DNA of 21,920 bases. Origin: DASQFD01 sp035633255 (GTDB taxonomy: Bacteria; Actinomycetota; Actinomycetes; Actinomycetales; Dermatophilaceae). Shown here piece after piece: positions 7,046-14,669 of the stretch. A program made the position numbers and the translations under genes. The stretch lies in NCBI GenBank assembly GCA_035633255.1, contig DASQFD010000076.1, positions 1 to 21,920 on the forward strand, in the 5' to 3' direction. Under the pieces are notes generated by a model that ran no database searches, had not been told where the DNA came from, and saw only the letters and a program-made list of their open reading frames with translations. Numbering within the stretch: the first letter of the stretch is position 1; every line of letters starts with the position of its first letter.

Positions 7046-9856
7046 TCACCGGCGGCCGGTCAGGAACCACGCGTCGTCGGCGTCGTCGGGGCCGTCGCCC
7101 GCGCGGTGGCCGGGGTGGCCGGGGTGGCCGTCCTCCATCGCCTCGTCCGACGGATCCGCCGCCCGGGCCGGCCGGCCCAGCGGCTCCGGCGCCACGGCGA
7201 CCGCGGCGAGCGCGTCGTAGGGGTCGCCGGCGGACGGCGGGGGCTCCTCGCCCCGCATCAGCGCGAGCGTCGTCGGCAGGTCGTCCGGCTGGACCAGGAC
7301 GTCGCGGGCCTTCGACCCCTCCGACGCCCCGACGACCCCCCGCGACTCGAGGAGGTCCATGAGCCGCCCCGCCTTGGCGAAGCCGACCCGCAGCTTGCGC
7401 TGGAGCATCGACGTGGACCCGAACTGCGTGGTGACGACGAGCTCGGCCGCCTGCAGCAGCAGGTCGAGGTCGTCGCCGATGTCGTCCTGGACCTCCTTCC
7501 TCGGTGCCGTGACGACGACGTCCTCGCGGTAGTGCGGCCGGAGCTGCTCCTTGACGTGCGTGACGACGGCGTGGACCTCGGACTCGGTGACCCACGCGCC
7601 CTGGACGCGCATCGGCTTGCTCACGCCCATGGGGAGAAAGAGGGCGTCACCCTGGCCGATGAGCTTCTCCGCGCCGGGCTGGTCGAGGACGACGCGGCTG
7701 TCGGCCAGCGAGGAGGTCGCGAACGCCATCCGGGACGGCACGTTGGCCTTGATCAGGCCGGTGACGACGTCGACCGAGGGCCGCTGGGTCGCGAGCACGA
7801 GGTGGATGCCGGCGGCCCGGGCCAGCTGGGTGATCCGGACGATCGACTCCTCGACGTCTCGGGGCGCGACCATCATCAGGTCGGCCAGCTCGTCGACGAC
7901 GACGAGCAGGTAGGGGTAGGGGTGGAGCACCCGCTCGGAGCCGGGCAGCGGCTTCAGCTTGCCCGACCGCACCGCTGCGTTGAAGTCGTCGACGTGCTTG
8001 AAGCCGAACGCCGCCAGGTCGTCGTAGCGGGCGTCCATCTCGCGGACGACCCACCCCAGCGCCTCGGCCGCCTTCTTGGGGTTGGTGATGATCGGCGTGA
8101 TCAGGTGCGGGATGCCCTCGTATGCCGTGAGCTCCACCCGCTTCGGGTCCACCAGCACCAGCCGCACCTCGTCGGGGGTGGACCGCATGAGGATCGAGGT
8201 GATCATCGAGTTGACGAAGCTCGACTTGCCCGACCCGGTCGCCCCGGCCACGAGCAGGTGCGGCGTCTTCGCGAGGTTCGCGACGACGTAGCCGCCCTCG
8301 ACGTCCTTGCCGACGCCCATCACCATCGGGTGCGGGGTGGCCCGCGCGACCGAGCTGCGCAGGACGTCGCCGAGGCTGACCTTCTCCCGGTCGGTGTTGG
8401 GGATCTCGATGCCGATCGCCGACTTGCCGGGGATCGGGCTGAGGATGCGCACGTCGGCCGAGGCCACGGCATACGCGATGTTCTTGGACAGCGCGGTGAC
8501 GCGCTCGACCTTGATCCCGGGGCCGAGCTCGACCTCGTAGCGGGTCACCGTGGGACCACGGCTGAAACCGGTGACCCGGGCGTCGATCTCGAACTGGTCG
8601 AGCACCGTGGTCAGCGCGTCGACGACGCGGTCGTTGGCGGCGCTGCGCGCCTTGTGCGGGGAGCCCGGCGCGAGGAGCGCGGCGTCGGGAAGGGTGTAGG
8701 TGACGTCGCCGGCCAGCAGCAGCTGCTCCACCCGCTGCGGCAGCGGCGTGGTGGGCGGCGCGAGGAGCGCGACCGGCTCGGTGTCCGGCCGGCCGGCGGG
8801 CCCGGCCTCGGGCCCGGGGTGGGCGTCGGCCACCTCCGCCGCAGCCACCTCCGCCGCCGCCGCCGCCGCCGACGACGACGCCGGCTCCGGCCGGGCGCCG
8901 TCGGGCGCGTCGGTGGCGGGGACCGGGCGGCGCTGCCCGGGGCGGAGCCGCCTGCCGGTCCTCGGGTCGACCAGGGCGGCCTGCTCGAACGGCTCGTCGC
9001 CGACCCGGCCGCCGGGGGCGTCCTGGGCCGCTCGTCGGCGTGAGCGCCGCCCGGCCGGCACGGGCCCGGTCTGCGGCCCCTGCAAGGCGGGCTCCGGCCC
9101 GGTCCGTCCGAGCAGGGCGCGGCGGGCCCGCGACAGCAGGTCCGGCAGGGCATGGGCCGGCGTCCCGGTCAGGACGAGCAGGCCGTAGCCACCGAGGAGG
9201 AGCAGGAGCGGGATGGTGCCGTAGACCGACACCGCCGCCGCCAGCGGGCTCGAGGCGAGGAAGCCGACGATGCCGCCGGCCGCGCGCATGACGATGGCCC
9301 CCTCGGGCGGCTCCGGGATGCCGGCCGAGACGTGGACCAGCCCGCAGGCGGCGACGAGGAGCACGAAGGTCCCGACCAGCACGCGGGAGCGGACGGCGGG
9401 GTCCCGCGGCGCCCGCAGGACGTGCAGGCCCAGGCCGAGCAGGACCAGCGGGAGGACATAGGCGACGCGGCCGAAGGTGCCCGCGGCGACCGCGTGGACC
9501 GCGCGGCCGAGCAGGCCGTCGACGCCCCACCACTCCCGGGCGGCGACGACCACGGCGAGCACGATCAGCAGCAGGCCCAGCCCGTCGCGGCGGTGCTCCG
9601 GCTCGAGGTCGCGGCCGGCCGCGCCGATCCGGCGCACGGTGCCCCCGGTGGCCCCGGCGACGCCCATCCACGTGGTGCGCAGCGCCTTCAGGGGCAGCGG
9701 CAGCCCGCCACCGCGGGTGCCGCGGGCGGGTTTCCCCGTCGCCCGCCCGCGCGTCGGCGCACTGCGCCCGGACGGGCGGGCGGGCGCACGCCGGGTGGCC
9801 GGCCGGGAGCCGGAGCCGGTCCGGGCACGCGGGGAGGAGGTGGTGCGGGACGCCAT
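7046..9856 (-). CDS. ftsK: DNA translocase FtsK
   Basis: FtsK is the septal ATPase that pumps chromosomal DNA during division and resolves dimers with XerCD. From the ATG at 9856 the protein has 936 residues. A basic, Arg/Pro-rich N-terminus is followed by about four membrane segments (roughly residues 70-250), then an Ala/Pro-rich linker of variable composition. The motor has Walker A GATGSGKS near 537 and Walker B LLVVVDELADLMM near 652. The C-terminal winged-helix gamma domain, which reads KOPS sites, is seen from about 795 (AAELVVTTQFGSTSMLQRK), followed by a short acidic/His-Pro tail. A GTG at 9892 would add 12 residues; I prefer the ATG because TACGGT lies 7 bases before it, as at other leaderless genes here. 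It follows the beta-propeller gene by only 52 bases, so read-through is possible. Confidence 0.96.
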   Translation of the reverse strand: MASRTTSSPRARTGSGSRPATRRAPARPSGRSAPTRGRATGKPARGTRGGGLPLPLKALRTTWMGVAGATGGTVRRIGAAGRDLEPEHRRDGLGLLLIVLAVVVAAREWWGVDGLLGRAVHAVAAGTFGRVAYVLPLVLLGLGLHVLRAPRDPAVRSRVLVGTFVLLVAACGLVHVSAGIPEPPEGAIVMRAAGGIVGFLASSPLAAAVSVYGTIPLLLLLGGYGLLVLTGTPAHALPDLLSRARRALLGRTGPEPALQGPQTGPVPAGRRSRRRAAQDAPGGRVGDEPFEQAALVDPRTGRRLRPGQRRPVPATDAPDGARPEPASSSAAAAAAEVAAAEVADAHPGPEAGPAGRPDTEPVALLAPPTTPLPQRVEQLLLAGDVTYTLPDAALLAPGSPHKARSAANDRVVDALTTVLDQFEIDARVTGFSRGPTVTRYEVELGPGIKVERVTALSKNIAYAVASADVRILSPIPGKSAIGIEIPNTDREKVSLGDVLRSSVARATPHPMVMGVGKDVEGGYVVANLAKTPHLLVAGATGSGKSSFVNSMITSILMRSTPDEVRLVLVDPKRVELTAYEGIPHLITPIITNPKKAAEALGWVVREMDARYDDLAAFGFKHVDDFNAAVRSGKLKPLPGSERVLHPYPYLLVVVDELADLMMVAPRDVEESIVRITQLARAAGIHLVLATQRPSVDVVTGLIKANVPSRMAFATSSLADSRVVLDQPGAEKLIGQGDALFLPMGVSKPMRVQGAWVTESEVHAVVTHVKEQLRPHYREDVVVTAPRKEVQDDIGDDLDLLLQAAELVVTTQFGSTSMLQRKLRVGFAKAGRLMDLLESRGVVGASEGSKARDVLVQPDDLPTTLALMRGEEPPPSAGDPYDALAAVAVAPEPLGRPARAADPSDEAMEDGHPGHPGHRAGDGPDDADDAWFLTGRR
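8851..8879 (-). repeat. Trinucleotide run in the FtsK linker
   Basis: A run of CCG units followed by GAC units on the plus strand reads as six Ala and three Ser codons on the coding strand. It lies in the disordered linker between the membrane and motor parts of FtsK, where length changes by slippage in multiples of three would probably be tolerated. Confidence 0.7.
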
Positions 9857-9863
9857 GGGTGGC

Positions 9864-9869
9864 ACCGTA
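9864..9869 (-). promoter_or_regulatory. -10 hexamer for ftsK
   Basis: TACGGT on the minus strand ends 7 bases before the ATG at 9856, giving a predicted leaderless ftsK transcript. No ribosome binding site precedes that ATG, which fits. The hexamer lies inside the longer GTG-initiated reading, so only one start can be used with this promoter. Confidence 0.4.
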
Positions 9870-9890
9870 CGCGAAAGTCGCTCCGGACTC

Positions 9891-9908
9891 ACGCGTCACA
9901 CGCGTCAC
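9891..9908. repeat. Perfect 9-bp tandem repeat upstream of ftsK
   Basis: ACGCGTCAC occurs twice in direct succession, ending one base before the stop codon of the neighbouring beta-propeller gene. It falls just upstream of where the -35 of the proposed ftsK promoter would be. Each copy contains the self-complementary ACGCGT core. It could be a paired regulator site or chance. Confidence 0.6.
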
Positions 9909-10883
9909 TCAGGACAGTGATCCCCGCAGGTCGAACCACGCGACCGCCGGCTCCTCCAGGCTGCCGAGCCACACCCGGCCGCCGTGCTCGCGGACGCCGG
10001 TGGCCATGTGCCAGGAGGAGGCGTCCAGGCTCACGTCGTGCGCGAGCGTGCCGTCGAGCCGGTATGCCGTGACCCGCACCGTCCGCTCCGGGCGGGGCTT
10101 GAGCCGCTCGGGGATCCGCAGCGCGAGCCGGCGCACCCGCTCGCTCGACCGCTGGAGCCGACCCAGCACCGGGTTCGGCGGCGAGGCGACGGTGACCCAG
10201 ACCAGCCCGTCGGTGCCGAGCGAGAGGTTGTCGGGGTGACCGGGCACCCGGGCGAACGGGGTCGTGCGAAGGCCGGTCGTCGTAGGGCGCAGGTCGTGCC
10301 GCACCACCCGGCAGGTCGCCGTCTCCGCGACGAAGACCGCCGACTCGTCCGCGGCCAGGGCCACGCCGTTGGCGAAGGCCAGCCCGTCGAGCACCGTCGT
10401 GACGGTGCCGTCGGGGTCCCGCCGCAGGAGCCGGCCGCTGCGGGTGTGCGCGACCAGGTCGTCCTTCCACGCGTCGATGCCGAACTCCCGGCTCGAGTCC
10501 GTGAACCAGAGGGTGCCGTCCCGCGAGACCGCGGCGTTGTTGCAGAAGCGCATGGGGACGCCGTCGACGAGGTCCACGAGCACCTCGATCGCGCCGTTCG
10601 CCGGGTCCACGGCGAGCAGACCACGGCGGGCGTCACAGACCAGCAGCCGCCCGTCCGGCAGCCACTCCAGGCCCAGGGGCCGCCCACCCGTGCGGCACAC
10701 CCGCGAGACCGTGTCCCCGTCCGGCGAGACCGCGAGGACCGAGCCGTCCGCGGTCCCCGTCCACACCCGCCCGTCGGGACCGACCAGGACGTCCTCCGCA
10801 CCGGGACCCGGCACCGGGACGACGTGGAGGCGACCCGGGGCGGCCCGGGTCGCGGCGTCGGGGCGGACGGGGGAGGACGGCAT
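9909..10883 (-). CDS. Strictosidine synthase-like / SMP-30 family beta-propeller protein
   Basis: The 324-residue product resembles strictosidine-synthase-like and SMP-30/gluconolactonase six-bladed beta-propellers, which hydrolyse lactones or esters or have unknown roles in bacteria. Visible family motifs are FCNNAAVSRDGTLWFTDSS, GRLLRRDPDGTVTTVLDGL, FANGVAL, FVAETATCRVVRHDL, GHPDNLSLGTDGLVWV and, near the end, VREHGGRVWLGSL. No signal peptide or membrane segment is seen, so it should be cytoplasmic. The ATG at 10883 was chosen because AAGGA lies 5 bases before it; the frame stays open much further upstream, but only by overlapping RNase J. It begins 14 bases after the RNase J stop and is probably cotranscribed with dapA and RNase J. 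Its substrate is unknown. Confidence 0.85.
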   Translation of the reverse strand: MPSSPVRPDAATRAAPGRLHVVPVPGPGAEDVLVGPDGRVWTGTADGSVLAVSPDGDTVSRVCRTGGRPLGLEWLPDGRLLVCDARRGLLAVDPANGAIEVLVDLVDGVPMRFCNNAAVSRDGTLWFTDSSREFGIDAWKDDLVAHTRSGRLLRRDPDGTVTTVLDGLAFANGVALAADESAVFVAETATCRVVRHDLRPTTTGLRTTPFARVPGHPDNLSLGTDGLVWVTVASPPNPVLGRLQRSSERVRRLALRIPERLKPRPERTVRVTAYRLDGTLAHDVSLDASSWHMATGVREHGGRVWLGSLEEPAVAWFDLRGSLS

Positions 10884-10897
10884 GGCGATCCTTGTCT

Positions 10898-12583
10898 TCA
10901 GGCTTCGACAACGGTCGGGATGATCATCGGCCGGCGGCGGATCTTCTTGCCGACCCAGGAGCCGACCGAGCGCCGGATCACCTGCTGCAGCTCGTAGGTG
11001 TCGGTGACCCCGGAGGCGGTCGCCTCGTCCAGGGCCTGCTCGACGCGGGGGCGGACCTCCTCGAGCACCGTCTCGTGCTCGACGAAGCCGCGGGCGGTGA
11101 TCTCCGGGCCGGCGACGACCTTGCCGGTCGTGGAGTCCACCACGACGACCACCGAGATGAAGCCCTCGTCGCGCAGGATCCGGCGGTCCTTGAGCAGGGC
11201 CTCGTCGGCCTCCCCCACGGAGGAGCCGTCGACGTAGACGTACCCGGCGGGCACCGCCCCCGCGACCCGCACCCGGCCCTCGACCAGGTCCACGACCACC
11301 CCGTCCTCGGCGACGACGACCCCCCGTCGCGGCACGCCCGTCGCGACGGCCAGCTCGGCGTTCGCGTGCAGGTGCCGCCACTCACCGTGCACCGGCATGA
11401 CGTTGCGCGGCCGGACCACGTTGTAGACGTAGAGCAGCTCCCCGGCGCTGGCGTGGCCGGACACGTGGACCTTGGCGTTGCCCTTGTGGACCACGGTGGC
11501 GCCGAGGCGCATCAGGCCGTTGATGACGCGGTAGACCGCGTTCTCGTTCCCGGGAATCAGCGAGGAGGCGAGCAGGACGGTGTCACCGGTGCCCACCTCG
11601 ATGGCGTGCTCGCGGTTGGCCATGCGGGAGAGCGCGGCCATCGGCTCGCCCTGGCTGCCGGTGCAGATCAGGACCACCCGGTCGTCCGGGAGGTCGCCCA
11701 GGGCCTTGAGCTCCACCAGCACGCCGGGCGGGACCTGGAGGTAGCCGAGGTCCGCCGCGATCCCCATGTTCCGCACCATCGACCGGCCCACCATGGCAAC
11801 CTTGCGGTCGGCCTTCGCGGCGGCGTCCAGGACCTGCTGCACCCGGTGGACGTGGGAGGAGAAGCAGGCGACGATGATCCGCCGCTCGGCGTGCCGGAAG
11901 ACCTTGTCGATCGCCGAGGAGATCTCGCGCTCCGGCGTGGTGAAGCCGGGCACCTCCGCGTTCGTCGAGTCGGTGAGGAGCAGGTCGACCCCCTCCTGGC
12001 CGAGCCGGGCGAAGGCCCGCAGGTCGGTCAGCCGGCCGTCGAGTGGCAGCTGGTCCATCTTGAAGTCACCGGTGTGCAGCAGGGTGCCGCCGGAGGTGCG
12101 CACGCAGACGGCGAGCGCGTCCGGGATGGAGTGGTTCACCGCCACGAACTCGCAGTCGAAGTGCCCCAGCCGCTCCCGGTCGCCCTCCCGCACGGCGAGG
12201 GTGTAGGGGGTGATCCGGTGCTCCCTCAGCTTGGCCTCGACGAGCGCGAGCGTGAGCTGGGAGCCGACGAGCGGCAGGTCCGGCTTGAGGCGCAGCAGGT
12301 AGGGCACCGCCCCGATGTGGTCCTCGTGGCCGTGGGTCAGCACCACCGCCTGGATCGCGTCGAGGCGGTCCTCGAGGTACTCGAAGTCGGGCAGGATCAG
12401 GTCGATGCCGGGGTGGGCGTCGTCGGGGAAGAGCACACCGCAGTCCACGACGAGCAGCTGGCCGCGGTGCTCGAGCACCGTCATGTTGCGGCCGATCTCG
12501 CCCAGGCCGCCGAGCGGGACGACGCGCACGCCGCCCTCGACCAGGGGCCCGGGTGCCGGCAGGTCGGGGTGCGGGTGGGTCAC
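10898..12583 (-). CDS. rnj: Ribonuclease J
   Basis: RNase J is a metallo-beta-lactamase/beta-CASP ribonuclease with 5'-to-3' exo and endo activity in mRNA decay and rRNA maturation. The 561-residue protein is full length. The N-terminal motif GGLGEIGRN (residues 25-33) and the zinc-binding HGHEDH (84-89) are intact. Further motifs are NHSIPDA, HTGDFKMDQ, LLTDSTNAEVPG, CTGSQGEPMAAL and, in the beta-CASP region, HVSGHASAGEL and MPVHGEWRHL. The C-terminal domain ends with RRRPMIIPTVVEA. The GTG start overlaps the dapA stop by four bases (GTGA), so translation is likely coupled to dapA. The dapA-RNase J order is conserved in actinobacteria (Rv2753c-Rv2752c in M. tuberculosis). Confidence 0.96.
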   Translation of the reverse strand: MTHPHPDLPAPGPLVEGGVRVVPLGGLGEIGRNMTVLEHRGQLLVVDCGVLFPDDAHPGIDLILPDFEYLEDRLDAIQAVVLTHGHEDHIGAVPYLLRLKPDLPLVGSQLTLALVEAKLREHRITPYTLAVREGDRERLGHFDCEFVAVNHSIPDALAVCVRTSGGTLLHTGDFKMDQLPLDGRLTDLRAFARLGQEGVDLLLTDSTNAEVPGFTTPEREISSAIDKVFRHAERRIIVACFSSHVHRVQQVLDAAAKADRKVAMVGRSMVRNMGIAADLGYLQVPPGVLVELKALGDLPDDRVVLICTGSQGEPMAALSRMANREHAIEVGTGDTVLLASSLIPGNENAVYRVINGLMRLGATVVHKGNAKVHVSGHASAGELLYVYNVVRPRNVMPVHGEWRHLHANAELAVATGVPRRGVVVAEDGVVVDLVEGRVRVAGAVPAGYVYVDGSSVGEADEALLKDRRILRDEGFISVVVVVDSTTGKVVAGPEITARGFVEHETVLEEVRPRVEQALDEATASGVTDTYELQQVIRRSVGSWVGKKIRRRPMIIPTVVEA

Positions 12584-13479
12584 GAGAGCTGCGTCCGGGA
12601 CAGGGCGTCCTCGAGCGCGGTGCGCTGCTCCGCGCTGGCCTCGATCAGCGGCAGGCGCACGGTGGCGCTGGCGAGGGCGCCGGTGGCGACCAGCCCGGCC
12701 TTGGCCATGATCGCGCCCTGGGTGAGGTTCATGACCGCGTCCACGAGGGGGACGAGCATGCGGTGCAGCTCGCGCACCCGCTCGAAGTCCCCCTTGCCCG
12801 CGGCGGCCACCATCGCGGCGTACGGCCGGGGGGCGACCTGCGAGGTGACCCCGACGATGCCCGTGGCGCCGCTCGCGAGGAGGGCGAGGTTCATGGCGTC
12901 GTCACCGGAGTACCACAGCAGGTCGGTGGCGGCCATCACCTTGGTCGCCGACCAGAGGTCACCCTTGGCGTCCTTGACGCCGCGGATGCGCGGGTGCTCG
13001 GCGAGGCGCAGGAGGGTGCCGGTCTCCAGGGGTATGCCGGTGCGCCCGGGGATGTCGTAGAGCAGGACCGGGAGGTCGGTCGCGTCCGCGACGGCGCGGA
13101 AGTGCGCCAGCACCCCCTCCTGTGGTGGCTTGTTGTAGTAGGGCGTGACGACGAGCAGCCCGCTCGCCCCGGCACCCTGCGCCTGCTGGGCCAGCTCGAT
13201 GGTGTGGGCGGTGTCGTTGGTGCCGACCCCGGCCGTCACCCGGGCGCGGCTGCCCACCGCGTCGACCACCGACCGGAGCAGCTGCATCTTCTCGGTGTCG
13301 CTGGTGGTGGGCGACTCCCCCGTGGTGCCGCTGACGACCAGGCCGTCGTGGCCGGCGTCGACGAGGGCGGTCGCGAGGGCGGCGGCGGCATCCAGGTCGA
13401 GGGAGCCGCCGGGGCGCATGGGGGAGACCATCGCCGAGACCACGCGTCCGAACTCGGGGCTGTCGGGACTCTCAGGCAT
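12580..13479 (-). CDS. dapA: 4-hydroxy-tetrahydrodipicolinate synthase
   Basis: DapA condenses pyruvate with aspartate semialdehyde, the first committed step toward diaminopimelate and lysine. The 299-residue TIM-barrel protein is full length. The Schiff-base lysine is K169 in GVKDAKGD, the GTTGE pyruvate-binding motif is at 51-55, the tyrosine pair of YYNKP is at 114-115, and the active-site tyrosine of YDIPGRTG is Y141. The ATG at 13479 is six bases downstream of TAGCCT with no ribosome binding site, indicating a leaderless transcript. It is the first gene of a unit with RNase J and the beta-propeller gene, and it is divergent from thyA across a 190-bp gap containing a 12-bp tandem repeat. 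DapB, the next enzyme in the pathway, is encoded at 19364-20119. Confidence 0.97.
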   Translation of the reverse strand: MPESPDSPEFGRVVSAMVSPMRPGGSLDLDAAAALATALVDAGHDGLVVSGTTGESPTTSDTEKMQLLRSVVDAVGSRARVTAGVGTNDTAHTIELAQQAQGAGASGLLVVTPYYNKPPQEGVLAHFRAVADATDLPVLLYDIPGRTGIPLETGTLLRLAEHPRIRGVKDAKGDLWSATKVMAATDLLWYSGDDAMNLALLASGATGIVGVTSQVAPRPYAAMVAAAGKGDFERVRELHRMLVPLVDAVMNLTQGAIMAKAGLVATGALASATVRLPLIEASAEQRTALEDALSRTQLS

Positions 13480-13485
13480 GGTGCG

Positions 13486-13491
13486 AGGCTA
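13486..13491 (-). promoter_or_regulatory. -10 hexamer for dapA
   Basis: TAGCCT on the minus strand is followed by six bases and then the dapA ATG. The spacing is identical to that at thyA, dfrA, dapB and the crotonase gene. A clear -35 is not visible. Confidence 0.6.
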
Positions 13492-13545
13492 CCGCCCGAC
13501 CTCCCGGCACCGGTGTCGGCGAGGCCGGTGGCCGGCGACCCCACC

Positions 13546-13629
13546 GGCGGCCTCGACGACGGCCTAGCGGGCGGCCTCGACGGCGACCTCGACGACGGCC
13601 TCGACGGCGGCCTCGACGGCGGCCTCGAA
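13546..13629. repeat. Seven-copy 12-bp tandem repeat between dapA and thyA
   Basis: Seven consecutive 12-bp units with consensus GRCGGCCTCGAC fill most of the intergenic space between the divergent dapA and thyA promoters. The second unit is the most degenerate (GACGGCCTAGCG); the others differ at one or two positions. On the plus strand it could read as GGLD-type tetrapeptides, but that frame is not the thyA frame, so it is not an N-terminal extension of ThyA. Confidence 0.85.
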
Positions 13630-13657
13630 GCGGGGTATCGGCGGTGCCGCCCGGTGC

Positions 13658-13663
13658 TACCTT
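13658..13663 (+). promoter_or_regulatory. -10 hexamer for thyA
   Basis: TACCTT is followed by exactly six bases and the thyA GTG. There is no Shine-Dalgarno sequence, so a leaderless message is predicted. The 12-bp repeat array ends 28 bases upstream, placing it next to the expected -35 region. Confidence 0.6.
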
Positions 13664-13669
13664 GCGCGG

Positions 13670-14479
13670 GTGCGCGGATACCTCGACCTGCTCGACCTCA
13701 TCCTCACCACGGGGGTGGAGAAGGCCGACCGCACCGGGACCGGCACGCTCAGCATCTTCGGTCACCAGATGCGCTTCGACCTGGCCGAGGGGTTCCCGGT
13801 GGTGACGACCAAGCGCGTCCACCTGCGCTCGGTCGTCGGTGAGCTCATCTGGTTCCTCCACGGCGACACCAACGTCCGGTGGCTGCAGGAGCGCGGCATC
13901 ACCATCTGGGACGAGTGGGCCGACGAGCACGGCGAGCTCGGGCCGGTCTACGGGCACCAGTGGCGGTCCTGGCCGACCCCGGACGGGCGCCGGGTCGACC
14001 AGCTCGCGGCCGTCATCGAGGGGATCCGCACCAACCCGGACAGCCGCCGCCACGTCGTCAGCGCGTGGAACGTCGCCGAGGTCGGCGCGATGGCGCTGCC
14101 GCCCTGCCATGCGCTGTTCCAGTTCTACGTGCGCCCCGACCCCGGCGGCGGACGGGCCCGGCTGGACTGCCAGCTCTACCAGCGCAGCGCCGACGTCTTC
14201 CTCGGCGTGCCGTTCAACATCGCGTCCTACGCGCTGCTCACGACCATCGTGGCCACGCTGACCGACCTCGAGCCGGGGCACTTCGTGCACACCCTCGGGG
14301 ACGCGCACCTCTACCTCAACCACCTCGACCAGGCCCGCCTTCAGCTGACCCGGGAGCCGCTGCCCCTGCCCAGCGTCCAGGTGGTGCGCCGCGACTCGGT
14401 GGACGACTACGACATCGAGGACGTCGAGGTCGTCGGCTACAACTCCCACCCCCCGATCCCCGCCCCGATCGCCATCTGA
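13670..14479 (+). CDS. thyA: Thymidylate synthase
   Basis: ThyA methylates dUMP to dTMP using methylene-tetrahydrofolate and releases dihydrofolate, which the neighbouring DfrA recycles. The 269-residue protein has the full set of family motifs: phosphate-binding Arg in DRTGTGT (20-26), WFLHGDTN (61-68), IWDEWA (79-84), the catalytic cysteine C146 in LPPCHALFQF, QRSADVFLGVPFNIASY, and the C-terminal PAPIAI. The GTG start at 13670 puts the conserved YLDLLDLIL near the N-terminus and is six bases after the -10 hexamer. It is divergent from dapA and followed, after 190 bases, by dfrA with its own promoter. No thyX is seen in the window, whereas M. tuberculosis has one close to this locus. Confidence 0.97.
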   Translation: MRGYLDLLDLILTTGVEKADRTGTGTLSIFGHQMRFDLAEGFPVVTTKRVHLRSVVGELIWFLHGDTNVRWLQERGITIWDEWADEHGELGPVYGHQWRSWPTPDGRRVDQLAAVIEGIRTNPDSRRHVVSAWNVAEVGAMALPPCHALFQFYVRPDPGGGRARLDCQLYQRSADVFLGVPFNIASYALLTTIVATLTDLEPGHFVHTLGDAHLYLNHLDQARLQLTREPLPLPSVQVVRRDSVDDYDIEDVEVVGYNSHPPIPAPIAI

Positions 14480-14505
14480 CCCGTCCCACCCGTCCCAGCG
14501 TTATC

Positions 14506-14577
14506 GGGTGACGTGGGTTGTTCGTCTTCGCCGGGGTGTGCTTCTCGGGTGAAGTGGGGTCTTCCGGGGTGAGGTGG
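14506..14577 (+). repeat. Interspersed GGGTGANGTGG direct repeats between thyA and dfrA
   Basis: Three copies of GGGTGANGTGG start at 14506, 14547 and 14567, with the variable base C, A then G. A partial fourth copy (GGGTGTG) starts at 14534, and CTTC stands shortly before the later copies. Spacing is irregular, so this is not a simple microsatellite. It may be a dispersed intergenic element or a regulator site; no function is evident. The rest of this 190-bp gap is featureless apart from the dfrA promoter. Confidence 0.5.
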
Positions 14578-14657
14578 CCCGCATGGCTGCCGCGCTCCCC
14601 CGACGCGACGGGCCCGCTCGGCTGCGGCGCCGGCACACGGACCGGCGCTCTCCGGCA

Positions 14658-14663
14658 TACCCT
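14658..14663 (+). promoter_or_regulatory. -10 hexamer for dfrA
   Basis: TACCCT is followed by six bases and the dfrA ATG, the same layout as at thyA. It lies inside a longer in-frame opening, which argues that the upstream Met codons are not the start. Confidence 0.6.
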
Positions 14664-14669
14664 GCGGTC

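Noticed and set aside
6329..9043. A 904-codon plus-strand open frame over the start of the surface gene and most of ftsK
   Set aside because: It is antisense to two well-supported genes, has no domain and is rich in Arg, Gly, Asp and Val, as expected from GC-rich shadow frames.
10892..13060. A 722-codon plus-strand frame antisense to RNase J and dapA
   Set aside because: Both genes beneath it have complete catalytic motifs; the antisense frame has none.
13472..14449. A minus-strand frame antisense to thyA ending in Arg-Gly-rich repeats
   Set aside because: The Arg-Gly run is simply the 12-bp intergenic repeat read in another frame, and the rest is antisense to intact thyA.
14574..14669. In-frame upstream Met codons that would extend dfrA by 32 residues
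   Set aside because: The added residues are Arg-rich and unlike the family, and a TACCCT hexamer six bases before 14670 fits a leaderless start there.
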